64,000 bases of DNA. Source: Fibrobacterota bacterium. GTDB lineage: Bacteria; Fibrobacterota; Fibrobacteria; UBA5070. Where the stretch lies: NCBI GenBank assembly GCA_016715065.1, contig JADKBN010000004.1, positions 1 to 64,000 on the forward strand, read 5' to 3'. Under the pieces are notes generated by a model. It was not told the origin of the DNA and made no database searches. It saw only the letters and a list, made by a program, of their open reading frames with translations. Numbering within the stretch: the stretch's first letter is position 1; each line of letters starts with the position of its first letter. Below are positions 18,259 to 26,584 of the stretch, piece after piece. A program made the position numbers and the translations under genes.

Positions 18259-19335
18259 ATGAAAAGACAATTTCTGCTTGCATGTGTGATCGCCATTTGC
18301 TCCGGCGCGTCGTTCGCCTTGGATCTGTCTGGCACCGTGCTCCTCACGGATCGGAGTGTCGGGCAGTCGGGCGTGATGGTGTCACTGGCAAGCACGGGGG
18401 CAAGTACTCTCACGAATTCGAAAGGGGAGTGGACGTTGTCTGGCAGTGCACGAGCCATCCGCCCTCGCATTGAGCGGATTCGAGGAACATCGCATCTTGC
18501 TGTGAACGGCGGGCAAATTCTGCTTTCCTATGCAGGTCGCGATCTGGTCGGGCAGTCGCATATGAGCGACGTAGAATACCCGATGCCAACTCGCCCGGTT
18601 GGTGCGCGTTCGACAAGCTCTGCCGTGGACACGCTGGTCTATTCCTTCGGCGAAAAGATTTTTCTCCGTGACACCGTTTCCGCATCTCGCGCGGGAATCA
18701 TTCGCACCTACGATACCACCTGGAATCCTTCCGTGACGTATGGATATCTGACGGATATCCGCGATGGGCAAGTGTACCGCACCGTCAAGATCGGCAAGCA
18801 GATATGGATGGCCCAAAACGTGAACTCCGCGCTTGCAGGTGCGTGTCCTGGCGCCAACTTCGCCGTAGCTCCTGGCTCGGCAGATTCTTGCAGCAAGTAT
18901 GGTCGCCTTTACACCTGGGTAGAGGCAATGAGCTTGAGCTCCAATTATGACACCATGGAATGGGGCGGAGGTGACGCAGGGCACCAAGGGATCTGCCCTA
19001 CGGGATGGCATATTCCGAGTGATCCGGATTGGACAGAAATGCAAAATGTGGTGGATGTGAAGAACATGCTGGCTGCGACGAGGTTGAGATCGACGAGCGG
19101 GTGGCTTGGTCCGGTTGGATCTGATGTTTACGGTTTTCGCTCCCTCCCAGCTGGCAACCGCAACAAGGACGGCAGCTTCAGCAACATGGGCATTATCGTC
19201 TTCTTCTGGAGCTCTTCTGGGGAGGGAGCGGAGAGCGCAAGGAGCCGTTACTGGGGTGCAGGTGAAGCAGAGGAAGACATGAGCAGGGATTATTACAAGA
19301 TAAATGGCTTTAGTGTCCGCTGCCTAAAAGATTAG
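18259..19335 (+). CDS. Secreted protein with Fibrobacter succinogenes major paralogous domain
   Basis: The 358-residue protein has a signal peptide (MKRQFLLACVIAICSGASFA) close to that of the preceding gene. Residues about 22-60 (LDLSGTVLLTDRSVGQSGVM) look like a carboxypeptidase-regulatory-like beta domain. From residue about 155 the Fib_succ_major domain runs to the end: WNPSVTYGYLTDIRDGQVYR, TVKIGKQIWMAQNVN, CSKYGRLYTWVEAM, GICPTGWHIPSDPDWTEMQN, STSGWLGPVGSDVYGFRSLP, FFWSSS and GFSVRCLKD. The domain resembles formylglycine-generating/C-type lectin-like folds and is expanded in Fibrobacter and Bacteroidetes surface proteins; its exact role is unknown. It lies in a run of exported proteins on one strand. 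Confidence 0.88.
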   Translation: MKRQFLLACVIAICSGASFALDLSGTVLLTDRSVGQSGVMVSLASTGASTLTNSKGEWTLSGSARAIRPRIERIRGTSHLAVNGGQILLSYAGRDLVGQSHMSDVEYPMPTRPVGARSTSSAVDTLVYSFGEKIFLRDTVSASRAGIIRTYDTTWNPSVTYGYLTDIRDGQVYRTVKIGKQIWMAQNVNSALAGACPGANFAVAPGSADSCSKYGRLYTWVEAMSLSSNYDTMEWGGGDAGHQGICPTGWHIPSDPDWTEMQNVVDVKNMLAATRLRSTSGWLGPVGSDVYGFRSLPAGNRNKDGSFSNMGIIVFFWSSSGEGAESARSRYWGAGEAEEDMSRDYYKINGFSVRCLKD

Positions 19336-19487
19336 GAGATGAGCAGTGCGAAGCATGCTCTTGCGATGGTGATGAGGAGTGGTCATGCCCCACACATGCA
19401 AAACCTGGATTTGGGGAATCATCACTACGCTGTCTCGTGCCTCTCTGCTTACCAAGGTTTGCTTCAAAATTCGGCATCGAGGACAAA

Positions 19488-20186
19488 ATGAACACAGGAA
19501 AAACAGGATTCAGAGCGGCATTGGCTCTTGCTGGGTTGTCGGTGGCGGGCGTGCCAGTCACCTTCAAGCCGGGAGACCTGATCAAGGCCGCCGAGGTGAA
19601 CGCGAATTTCGCGACCCTGGACACGGCCGTGGCAAATGCTGTCGAGCGCTTGACTGTGCAGCTTCAGGCCTTGCAGGCCAAGGTCAAGGCGGACTCGGTC
19701 GTTTTGTCGGGCCGACCGGGAGCGATTCTTCCGAGCGGGGTTCCTTTGGGAACGGTGATCGCCTCCCTCAAACGTCCCGACGAACAGGGAGTCTTCATGG
19801 ATGGCGACACCACCTGGGCGCTGGCCAACGGGAAGCTTCCGATGGGCGTTGCCTACAAGGGAGTGTTCCCGGATCTGCGCGGACAATTTCTGCGCGGAAT
19901 GAACGAGGGGCGCACGGATTCTCTGAAGGATCCGGAGATTGGGCGACTGGTGGGAGCGGGGCAGGGGGATGCGTTTCAGGGGCATTGGCACAGTAAATCT
20001 CAAGGCCGTACGGGAGCTGGTACAGGCGGAACAACGCTTGTTGATTGGAGCGCCGGAGCAACCAATGCAATGGCAAGTGAGCAGATTGGTAGCCCTGAAT
20101 CGGATCGCATCAACGGCGCCCCCCGCACCTCCTCCGAAACTCGTCCCAAGAACGTGTCCGTCTACTGGTATGTGAAGGTGCGTTGA
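19488..20186 (+). CDS. Secreted protein with phage tail-collar-like domain, paralogue 2
   Basis: This 232-residue paralogue of the protein at 15268 keeps the same plan: signal peptide (AALALAGLSVAGVPVTFKPG), KAAEVNANFATLDTAVANAV, a coiled coil, VFPDLRGQFLRGMNEG, DAFQGHWHSKSQG and the same C-terminal end RTSSETRPKNVSVYWYVKVR. The middle is different, while stretches at both ends are nearly identical in DNA (for example 19579-19637 against 15361-15419, and the last 39 bases). This suggests gene conversion or a recent duplication with an exchanged centre. The start at 19488 lies just before the conserved leader; no strong ribosome binding site is seen. Confidence 0.75.
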   Translation: MNTGKTGFRAALALAGLSVAGVPVTFKPGDLIKAAEVNANFATLDTAVANAVERLTVQLQALQAKVKADSVVLSGRPGAILPSGVPLGTVIASLKRPDEQGVFMDGDTTWALANGKLPMGVAYKGVFPDLRGQFLRGMNEGRTDSLKDPEIGRLVGAGQGDAFQGHWHSKSQGRTGAGTGGTTLVDWSAGATNAMASEQIGSPESDRINGAPRTSSETRPKNVSVYWYVKVR

Positions 20187-20271
20187 GGGTGAGGGATCGC
20201 TTTGGTCCCGCGATGGTTGCCTAGGTGATGTGGCGATGGATGCAGAGCGAAGCAATGGAAGGATCGAAACC

Positions 20272-22617
20272 ATGATGCGGCAAAAGATGCGGGTGATGTT
20301 TTTCGCCTTGACGGCGGTCCTTCTCTCTTGTCAATCGACTCGCTTCGAGGAAGAGGTCGTTGTCGATGACCGGAATTTTTCGATCGCGATCTCCGTCCCG
20401 AGAGCCGCACTGCGGCCGGACTCGGTGGCATGGTCGACTCCCGGCCAGAAAGGGCGAGTTCCCGTTTTGCCGGCTTCCGTCGTGGGTGGTCAACTCGAGA
20501 TTTCCGTCCATCTGGACAAGCCGATCGGGCCGGATACGCTGAGGCTGGATGTCTGGAAGTCGGCTCTCCGGATCGGGACTCAGGCCTATGTGTTCCAAGG
20601 CAGCGGGTTGGTCAAGATCCGCGCGACTCGCGACACCATGGCTTGCAAGATTCTGGATACCCTGGAAGGCCTGAATGCCGAATTCCCCCTGCGCTACCCA
20701 CTTGGCAAGGATTCCAGCCTTGCCAAGGTGATGGCCAGGCTGGTCGTGAATGGAGATCCGAGCTTCGCGACGTGGCAAGAGAAGTTCCCTGCGGGCATCG
20801 ATACGGCCCGGATGCGTCGGGAGGCGCTGGTCTATGCGGCAGCGAGCGGACAGTATTTATCCAGCCTAGCCGCCACCTGGAGCTTGGGGATGGATGCGAC
20901 CTCGGCCAAGGCGGCCATCCTGGCGTTGGTTCCCAAGTACATCGCCGCGGCAGACACGGCGAAGTTGTTCCCGCGCGCTTCCTTGCGCCTTGTGGTGCCT
21001 GTCACCCTGGCCGCGGATGTGTATGCAGATAGCACCGCTATCTCGATTCGGGGGAGGTACTCCGCGGAATCCCGATTGATGGGGCCTTCGGTGCGAGTCC
21101 TGAAAAATGGCGTGGAAGACAGGGATCATTTCGTGGTCGAACAGCGGGCGCAGCCAGGTGCCTCCGCAAGCATCTGGGATCTTGATTCCGATGGGGGAGT
21201 CAAAGTGAAGGCTCTGGGAAGTGCGTCGCCAGGCATGTACACCCTGGAAGTTGTGATGGAAGATGGGAAGATGTCGGATACGTCCCGGGTTTCCTTTTCT
21301 GTGCTTGCACGTGCGAAGGTGGATCCGGTCGAACCAAATCCGGTGGTGGCCCACGACACGTTGCTGACGCAACTCATCGTTTCTGAGGGGAGTCTTTCAC
21401 CTTCGTTTTCGCCAACAAAGAGAGGATACGCGGATACCCTCGAGAATTCGGTGAGGTCGGTGGTGATCCAGGGCGTGCCCGCCGACAGCACCGATGAGGT
21501 CTTCGTTTCGATCGGGGCGTCCTTCATGAAGGCGGACGGCACTCCCATCCTTCTGGCCGAGGGCATGGTGACCACGGTGACCTTGCGCGTCAAGAACGTG
21601 AATGGTGGCACCTGCGACTACGTGATCGGATTGTATCGCAAGCCGCGCCCGGTCGCCCATGACACCACGCTGAAATCTCTCGTCGTGTCCTCCGGCGCGC
21701 TCTTTCCTGGGTTCTCTCCGACGATCTTTCGATATGTCGACACGGTGGATAATGCCGTTGGAAGCGTGACTGTGGTAGGCGTTCCCGCCGACAGCACGGA
21801 TACGGTTTTTGTCTCTTCTGGCGGAGCTTTCGTGAAGGCGGATGGCACGCCCACTCCTCTGCCAGAAGGTGTCATGACCACAGTGACATTGCGCGTCAAG
21901 AACGTGAATGGGAGATTTCAGGATTACGTCATTGGAATATTTCGGATAATTCCGCAGCCCTCTGTCGCCGATGGATGGAATCCTGCCGTCAAGTACGGGA
22001 CGCTCAAGGATGATCGGGATGGACAATCCTATTGGACGGTGAAAATCGGGAACCAGAATTGGATGGCGCAGAATTTGAATTTTGCAGGGGCGGGGGAGTG
22101 TCCCGCAGGCGGAGCCACTGGCACAGTTGCTGTAGCGGATTCTTGTAAAAAGTACGGCCGACTGTACTACTGGGCCGAAGCTATGGCATTGAGTTCAACC
22201 TACATTACTCGGGCATGGAGCGGAGGAGAGGTGAAGCATCAAGGCCTATGTCCCACCGGCTGGCATGTCCCTCTTGATGCGGAGTGGCAGGCGTTGGAGG
22301 TCAGTGTAGGGATGAGCGAAGCTGTTGCTGCGGCTGACGGCAAGCGTGGGGCCACGGAAGGCACTAAGCTGATGTCTACCAGTGGGTGGCTCGACAATAC
22401 AGGCGCGGATGTCTACGGGTTCAGGGGGCTTCCTGTCGGATTTGCCTACGCTGAAGGATCATACCTCGACGTTGGCTCCAGTGCATATTTCTGGTCGGCT
22501 ACGGAATATGGCGCTTCCGCGGCCTGGAGCCGCAACCTTCTCAGTGGTGAGCCTGGAGTGAATCGTCGTGAGATGTATAAGTCGCTCGCAATCAGTGTCC
22601 GCTGCCTCGAGAATTAA
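20272..22617 (+). CDS. Lipoprotein with two cadherin-like repeats and a Fib_succ_major domain
   Basis: The 781-residue protein starts with a lipoprotein signal ending AVLLSC (Cys20). Residues about 20-350 are mostly beta and of unknown family. Two tandem repeats follow at about 360-460 and 461-560, each with SPSFSPTKRGYADTLENSV or PGFSPTIFRYVDTVDNAVGS, GVPADSTD, FVKADGTP and MTTVTLRVKNVNG; this matches the cadherin-like beta-sandwich family (PF12733 type). The C-terminal 215 residues are a Fib_succ_major domain: WNPAVKYGTLKDDRDGQSYW, KIGNQNWMAQNLNFAGAGEC, KKYGRLYYWAEAM, GLCPTGWHVPLDAEWQALEV and a terminal SVRCLEN. It is probably an outer-membrane or surface lipoprotein displaying the C-terminal domain on a stalk. 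The start at 20272 was chosen because it gives a proper lipobox. Confidence 0.85.
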   Translation: MMRQKMRVMFFALTAVLLSCQSTRFEEEVVVDDRNFSIAISVPRAALRPDSVAWSTPGQKGRVPVLPASVVGGQLEISVHLDKPIGPDTLRLDVWKSALRIGTQAYVFQGSGLVKIRATRDTMACKILDTLEGLNAEFPLRYPLGKDSSLAKVMARLVVNGDPSFATWQEKFPAGIDTARMRREALVYAAASGQYLSSLAATWSLGMDATSAKAAILALVPKYIAAADTAKLFPRASLRLVVPVTLAADVYADSTAISIRGRYSAESRLMGPSVRVLKNGVEDRDHFVVEQRAQPGASASIWDLDSDGGVKVKALGSASPGMYTLEVVMEDGKMSDTSRVSFSVLARAKVDPVEPNPVVAHDTLLTQLIVSEGSLSPSFSPTKRGYADTLENSVRSVVIQGVPADSTDEVFVSIGASFMKADGTPILLAEGMVTTVTLRVKNVNGGTCDYVIGLYRKPRPVAHDTTLKSLVVSSGALFPGFSPTIFRYVDTVDNAVGSVTVVGVPADSTDTVFVSSGGAFVKADGTPTPLPEGVMTTVTLRVKNVNGRFQDYVIGIFRIIPQPSVADGWNPAVKYGTLKDDRDGQSYWTVKIGNQNWMAQNLNFAGAGECPAGGATGTVAVADSCKKYGRLYYWAEAMALSSTYITRAWSGGEVKHQGLCPTGWHVPLDAEWQALEVSVGMSEAVAAADGKRGATEGTKLMSTSGWLDNTGADVYGFRGLPVGFAYAEGSYLDVGSSAYFWSATEYGASAAWSRNLLSGEPGVNRREMYKSLAISVRCLEN

Positions 22618-22633
22618 CACATCGGCCTGCCCT

Positions 22634-22666
22634 GCGCTTGCCCTGAGCGGCGTCGAAGGGAAGCGC
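22634..22666. repeat. Short hairpin related to the dispersed repeat, copy R6
   Basis: Arms GCGCTTGCCCT and AGGGAAGCGC pair around a centre containing GAGCGGCGTCGA. The core CCCTGAG ... TCGAAGGG resembles the inner part of R1-R5 but the flanks differ. It lies between two lipoprotein genes and might act as a terminator of the first, although no T-run follows. Confidence 0.5.
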
Positions 22667-22785
22667 GCCGGATGGAGGCCGGGGCTGTGTCAGCCACGGA
22701 ATGGTGCGAGACCAATCCCGCCGTAGGTGGGCCGATTTGCTTTTCCAAAGAACGTAATGCTCTGTAAATGACAGGAATCGACTAG

Positions 22786-24207
22786 ATGAAAACCTTCCGA
22801 ATCAGGGGAGCCATCCTCCTCACCGCCAGCCTCCTGCTCGCCACCTCCTGCACCGACACCCCCACCCCACCCACGGCGCCTGCGCCAACCGCCGTCGCCT
22901 CGCCATCCGTCGATCCCAACCTCGTCCATGTCGATGGCAGCGTGGTGCGCTTTTCGCAGGTGGGCACGGATAGCTCGCGCCTGGCTATTTCCATCGACAC
23001 CCTCCCTCGGCTCGGTGCTCCCGGCCAGGACTGGGTGGCGCGGTTTGATGACAAGAATTGGTTCATCATGGAAAGTGGCGCCAACATCGTGCGCGGTGCC
23101 AGCGAGACCGATTCCATCGTGGTGGTGCAGGCGATCCGTGGGACGGACACCGCCACCTGGAAATTCCGCTATTCCGGCGACAGCGTGTTCGTGTTGGCGC
23201 AAGGTGCGGCACGAAGCTCCGTGGCGGCCAGGCGGATGGGAGCGGAAGAATTCTGGCATTTCCTGGGGTTCGAGGCTGGTCTTTCGAACGACAAATTGGT
23301 TTTTCTGGTGGCAAGATCCGTCGCGATCGTTTCGGCGGCCGTGCTGGCCGCGCCGAGCTATCCTCTGATCGCCGGGTCGGTGGGAGTTTCGATTGCGGTT
23401 GCGAAGAATAAAGGGCTGATCGACACGATCAACAAGCGGGTCATCCGGTTCTGGAACGATGAGATCGCTTCGGACATCGAATCGATCTGCAACATGGAGT
23501 CCCCCGCCCTTGCCCGCGTGGCGGCGGGATCCGCGGTTTGTCCGCTGCCTTGGCGACTGCCACCTAAAAAGCCCGTGGTGGACTCGACTCCCGTGAAGGC
23601 CATCGATACCGTTCCCAAGCCCGATACCACGCGGGTGCAAATTTCCAAAGACATCGTCAAGGCGCCACCCGTGTCGGATACAACCAGCGCCAAGGATTCC
23701 GTCAAGACCAGCCCAACCGATACGGCGTCAAAACCTGTCGTGATTTCTCCCGATACCAGCCGAACCGTTCCTGTCGATACCGTCAAGAAAACGGATACGG
23801 CGAAGGTGGTGGATACCACCGGGCATCCGGTCAGTGTGGCTTCCAGCGCCATGACCTGGTCGGGCCTCTGGGACAACCTGACCCCTTGCGAAGTGTCCGT
23901 GACACCCAAGGTCACGGCGTTGAGCACCGTTTTGCAGGTGGTGCTCAAAGTGGGCGGATCCACCTACACCAGTGCCGCGCATCCCGCTTATGCGTCCGTC
24001 ACCTTGATCCCTCCCGCCAGCCAGGGCTGCAAAGCGGGCACGTTCAAGGTGAATGTCTCGATGGATCGATCGGGGTTGTCCACCCTGAACTTCGATGGGG
24101 TGCTGGTGCAGGAATCCACCCCCGCCGGCGCCACTCTCAAGGTGAACTCGCCTGTTGCGGGCACGGTGGCGTTCCTGGTGCTGGCGGGCTCCTGCATGGC
24201 CCCCTGA
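22786..24207 (+). CDS. Lipoprotein with a Thr/Ser/Lys/Asp-rich linker, unknown
   Basis: The 473-residue protein has a lipoprotein signal (Cys22 in LLLATSC) followed by a short Pro/Thr spacer. Residues about 45-150 are a beta-rich domain (VVRFSQVGTDSSRLAISIDT). A hydrophobic stretch near 165-210 (VARSVAIVSAAVLAAPSYPL) may be a membrane-associated hairpin. Residues about 265-350 form a repetitive linker with many DT, DS and K residues (SKDIVKAPPVSDTTSAKDSV), typical of Fibrobacter exported proteins. The last 120 residues look like a compact beta-sandwich with two Cys (TPCEVSVTPKV, QGCKAGTFKVNVSMDRSG). I recognise no family. It is the last of the exported-protein run. Confidence 0.65.
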   Translation: MKTFRIRGAILLTASLLLATSCTDTPTPPTAPAPTAVASPSVDPNLVHVDGSVVRFSQVGTDSSRLAISIDTLPRLGAPGQDWVARFDDKNWFIMESGANIVRGASETDSIVVVQAIRGTDTATWKFRYSGDSVFVLAQGAARSSVAARRMGAEEFWHFLGFEAGLSNDKLVFLVARSVAIVSAAVLAAPSYPLIAGSVGVSIAVAKNKGLIDTINKRVIRFWNDEIASDIESICNMESPALARVAAGSAVCPLPWRLPPKKPVVDSTPVKAIDTVPKPDTTRVQISKDIVKAPPVSDTTSAKDSVKTSPTDTASKPVVISPDTSRTVPVDTVKKTDTAKVVDTTGHPVSVASSAMTWSGLWDNLTPCEVSVTPKVTALSTVLQVVLKVGGSTYTSAAHPAYASVTLIPPASQGCKAGTFKVNVSMDRSGLSTLNFDGVLVQESTPAGATLKVNSPVAGTVAFLVLAGSCMAP

Positions 24208-24248
24208 GGCGCTGGGGCCAGATCTCGCGATTCCTACATTCCCCGTCC

Positions 24249-25910
24249 ATGGCCAGCCTCGCCCCTCTACCTGTCGGGATCCAGGACTTCGCACAGCTGC
24301 GCGAACGGGGATTCGCCTATGTGGACAAGACACAGTTGGTCCACCAACTGGTGAACGGGAATACCGCAGTCTTTCTCTCGCGGCCGCGCCGGTTCGGGAA
24401 GTCTCTTCTGGTGAGCGTGCTCAAGGAGTTGTACGAAGGCAACGAAAGCTTGTTCCGGGGGCTTTGGATCCACGATCGCTGGGATTGGACCAAGCGCCAT
24501 CCCGTGGTGCGGATCAGCTTCGGGAGCGGAAAGTTTCAGAGGCGAGGCGATCTGCGCGAACGCCAGTTGTTCGAAGTGGACAACGAGGCGCGTCGTCTGG
24601 GGGTGGAGCTGCGCGGTTCAAGTCCCGACCTGCGGTTTGCGGAACTGCTGCACGCGCTTTCCATGCGAGGCCCTCGGCCTGTCGTGCTGATCGACGAATA
24701 CGACAAGCCCATCCTCCAGAATCTGGAAGGGATGGGTGTTGGGCGTTCGCGCATCGAGACGGGAGGCAATGCCTCCCTCCTCAGCACGAACGGTGGCGCC
24801 GAGCCGTTGCAAGCCAGCGAGGAGGAGTTGTCCATTCTGGAGGACAACCGCCAGCAATTGCGGGCCTTCTACAGTTGCCTCAAGGATGCCTCGCCGGAAT
24901 TTTTGCTGCTGACCGGCGTGAGCCGCTTGGCCAAGGCAAGCGTGTTCTCCGAGCTCAACCACCTCAAGGACATCACCTGGACGAGGGAATTCGCCACGCT
25001 TTGCGGGATCACCCAGGAAGAGCTGGAAGGCACCTTTGCTAGCCACCTGGAGCAGATGGCTAACGAGTTGGAAATGTCCACCGCGGACTTGCGGGAACTT
25101 CTGCGTAAGGATTACAACGGGTTTCGATTCGCGGCGAACGCCCAGACGGTCTACAATCCGTTCTCCACCTGCCGGTGTTTGGCCGATCGCGACTTCGGCG
25201 CCTACTGGACAGAAACCGGCACGCCGGAATTCCTGGTACGGCTGATGCGATCCTGCAACGTGGAGTTGGCCGATGTGGAAGGTGTGATGCTGCCCACCTC
25301 GGCGTTGTCCACACTCGATCCTGATCGGCCGGATGTCCTTCCGTTGCTGTTGCAGACCGGATACCTCACGATCGCCGGCTGGGAAGATGGATCCTACCGG
25401 TTGGGATTTCCCAACAAGGAAGTGCGCACGGCGTTCGTGGAGCATCTGCTCCAGGTCATCCACGACAAGCGGGTGCGTGAGGTGGCGCCTCGTGCGCAAG
25501 GACTCGCGAAGGCGTTGGCCAAAGGCGACATGGAACGGTTCATGTCGGAGATGAAGCGCGTCTTCACAGGGATTGCCTACCAATTGGACGATGCCCACGA
25601 AAAGCGCTATCACGGTCTGTTCCAGGCGCTCTGCATCCTGGCCTTCAGCCCGCCTGGCGTGGTGTTGGCGGAGGTTCCCAATGCGTTGGGCCGCTGCGAT
25701 CTGGTGCTGGATATGCCCGATGCCACCTGGATCTTCGAGTTCAAGCGCGACACCGACACCGAGGTTGCGCTGCGCCAGATCTCCGAGAAGGAATACGAAA
25801 ACCAGTGGGAAGGCCGATTGTTCCCCGACGGCTCCCCAAAGCCCGTTCGCACGGTTGCGGTGACCTTCGGGGCGCAGGAGCGCAACATCGTGGCCTGGGA
25901 CGTTCGCTAG
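24249..25910 (+). CDS. AAA-ATPase-like protein with C-terminal PD-(D/E)XK nuclease-like domain (DUF1703 type)
   Basis: The 553-residue protein has the layout of the AAA-ATPase-like/PDDEXK_9 family. The N-terminus has GIQDFAQLRERGFAYVDKTQ and the P-loop FLSRPRRFGKSLLVSVLKEL, with Walker B VVLIDEYDKPILQ near residue 160. LLTGVSRLAKASVFSELNHL is the usual sensor segment, and YNGFRFAANAQTVYNPFS another family signature. The C-terminal nuclease-like part ends with RCDLVLDMPDATWIFEFKRD, in which Asp and the ExK of FEFKRD are retained. A 40-residue insert rich in Gly and Ser follows Walker B. Members are multi-copy in many anaerobes and of unknown role. The next gene begins directly after the stop. 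Confidence 0.85.
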   Translation: MASLAPLPVGIQDFAQLRERGFAYVDKTQLVHQLVNGNTAVFLSRPRRFGKSLLVSVLKELYEGNESLFRGLWIHDRWDWTKRHPVVRISFGSGKFQRRGDLRERQLFEVDNEARRLGVELRGSSPDLRFAELLHALSMRGPRPVVLIDEYDKPILQNLEGMGVGRSRIETGGNASLLSTNGGAEPLQASEEELSILEDNRQQLRAFYSCLKDASPEFLLLTGVSRLAKASVFSELNHLKDITWTREFATLCGITQEELEGTFASHLEQMANELEMSTADLRELLRKDYNGFRFAANAQTVYNPFSTCRCLADRDFGAYWTETGTPEFLVRLMRSCNVELADVEGVMLPTSALSTLDPDRPDVLPLLLQTGYLTIAGWEDGSYRLGFPNKEVRTAFVEHLLQVIHDKRVREVAPRAQGLAKALAKGDMERFMSEMKRVFTGIAYQLDDAHEKRYHGLFQALCILAFSPPGVVLAEVPNALGRCDLVLDMPDATWIFEFKRDTDTEVALRQISEKEYENQWEGRLFPDGSPKPVRTVAVTFGAQERNIVAWDVR

Positions 25911-26507
25911 GTGGGCATCGAGCTGAACACCCGCACCGGCGCCGATCTCGCCATGGCCCTGGAGAGGGTGGTGGAGATGCGCATCCGCCTGTTTTCCCAA
26001 TACCCGTACCTGTACGTGGGCGTCCCGGAATACGAGAAGGAATACTTCGAGGCTTTCCAGGCCAAATCGGGGGCGATGGTGGTGGAGGCTCTGGTGGACG
26101 GTGCTTTCGCGGGACTCGCCACGGCGATCCCCTTGGCGCAGGACAAGTACATCCTCAAGCCGGCCAGACAATTACTGGCAGATGCATGCCTGGATCCGGC
26201 CGCCCTGTTCTATCTGGGCGAACTGCTGGTGGAGCCCTCCTTCCAAGGCCGTGGTGTGGGAAGTGCCTTGCTTGAGGCCGTGCGCGCCGAAGGAAAGCGA
26301 TTGGGCTTCGCGCATTGCTGCCTGATGGCGGTGGATCGCCCGCTGGACCATCCGTCGCGTCCCCGCCATTTTGGGATGCCGGTGCCGCTGTGGGCCAAGG
26401 CAGGGTTCCGGGCCCTCAAGGGGTGGGCGTTCTTTGAATACCCCACCCGTCTGCCGGGCGGGAACGTGGCCACCATCCCCAATCCGATGGTGTTCTGGCG
26501 AGATTGA
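25911..26507 (+). CDS. GNAT family N-acetyltransferase
   Basis: The 198-residue product starts with GTG directly after the stop of the previous gene, so the two are probably translated in sequence. The acetyl-CoA binding motif is GRGVGSALLEAVRAEGKRLG, preceded by the beta strand FYLGELLVEPSFQ; the C-terminal region FGMPVPLWAKAGFRALKGWA has the usual Gly-rich bulge. The substrate cannot be told. The N-terminal helix has YPYLYVGVPEYEKEYFEAF, seen in GNAT proteins of unknown specificity. Confidence 0.8.
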   Translation: MGIELNTRTGADLAMALERVVEMRIRLFSQYPYLYVGVPEYEKEYFEAFQAKSGAMVVEALVDGAFAGLATAIPLAQDKYILKPARQLLADACLDPAALFYLGELLVEPSFQGRGVGSALLEAVRAEGKRLGFAHCCLMAVDRPLDHPSRPRHFGMPVPLWAKAGFRALKGWAFFEYPTRLPGGNVATIPNPMVFWRD

Positions 26508-26512
26508 ATGTT

Positions 26513-26545
26513 CGGATAATCTGCAATTCGATTGCAGATTATCCG
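26513..26545. terminator. Bidirectional terminator between the acetyltransferase and polA
   Basis: A perfect 15-base stem, CGGATAATCTGCAAT pairing with ATTGCAGATTATCCG, has a three-base loop. It starts six bases after the acetyltransferase stop and lies 40 bases beyond the polA stop on the other strand. There is no long T-run on either side. Confidence 0.65.
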
Positions 26546-26584
26546 GAATGGCGCATTCCAGTTGCGCTCGTGGAAAAATCAACC

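Noticed and set aside
24618..26171. Minus-strand open frame of 517 codons opposite the AAA/PDDEXK gene
   Set aside because: Antisense shadow; the plus-strand gene has P-loop and nuclease motifs.
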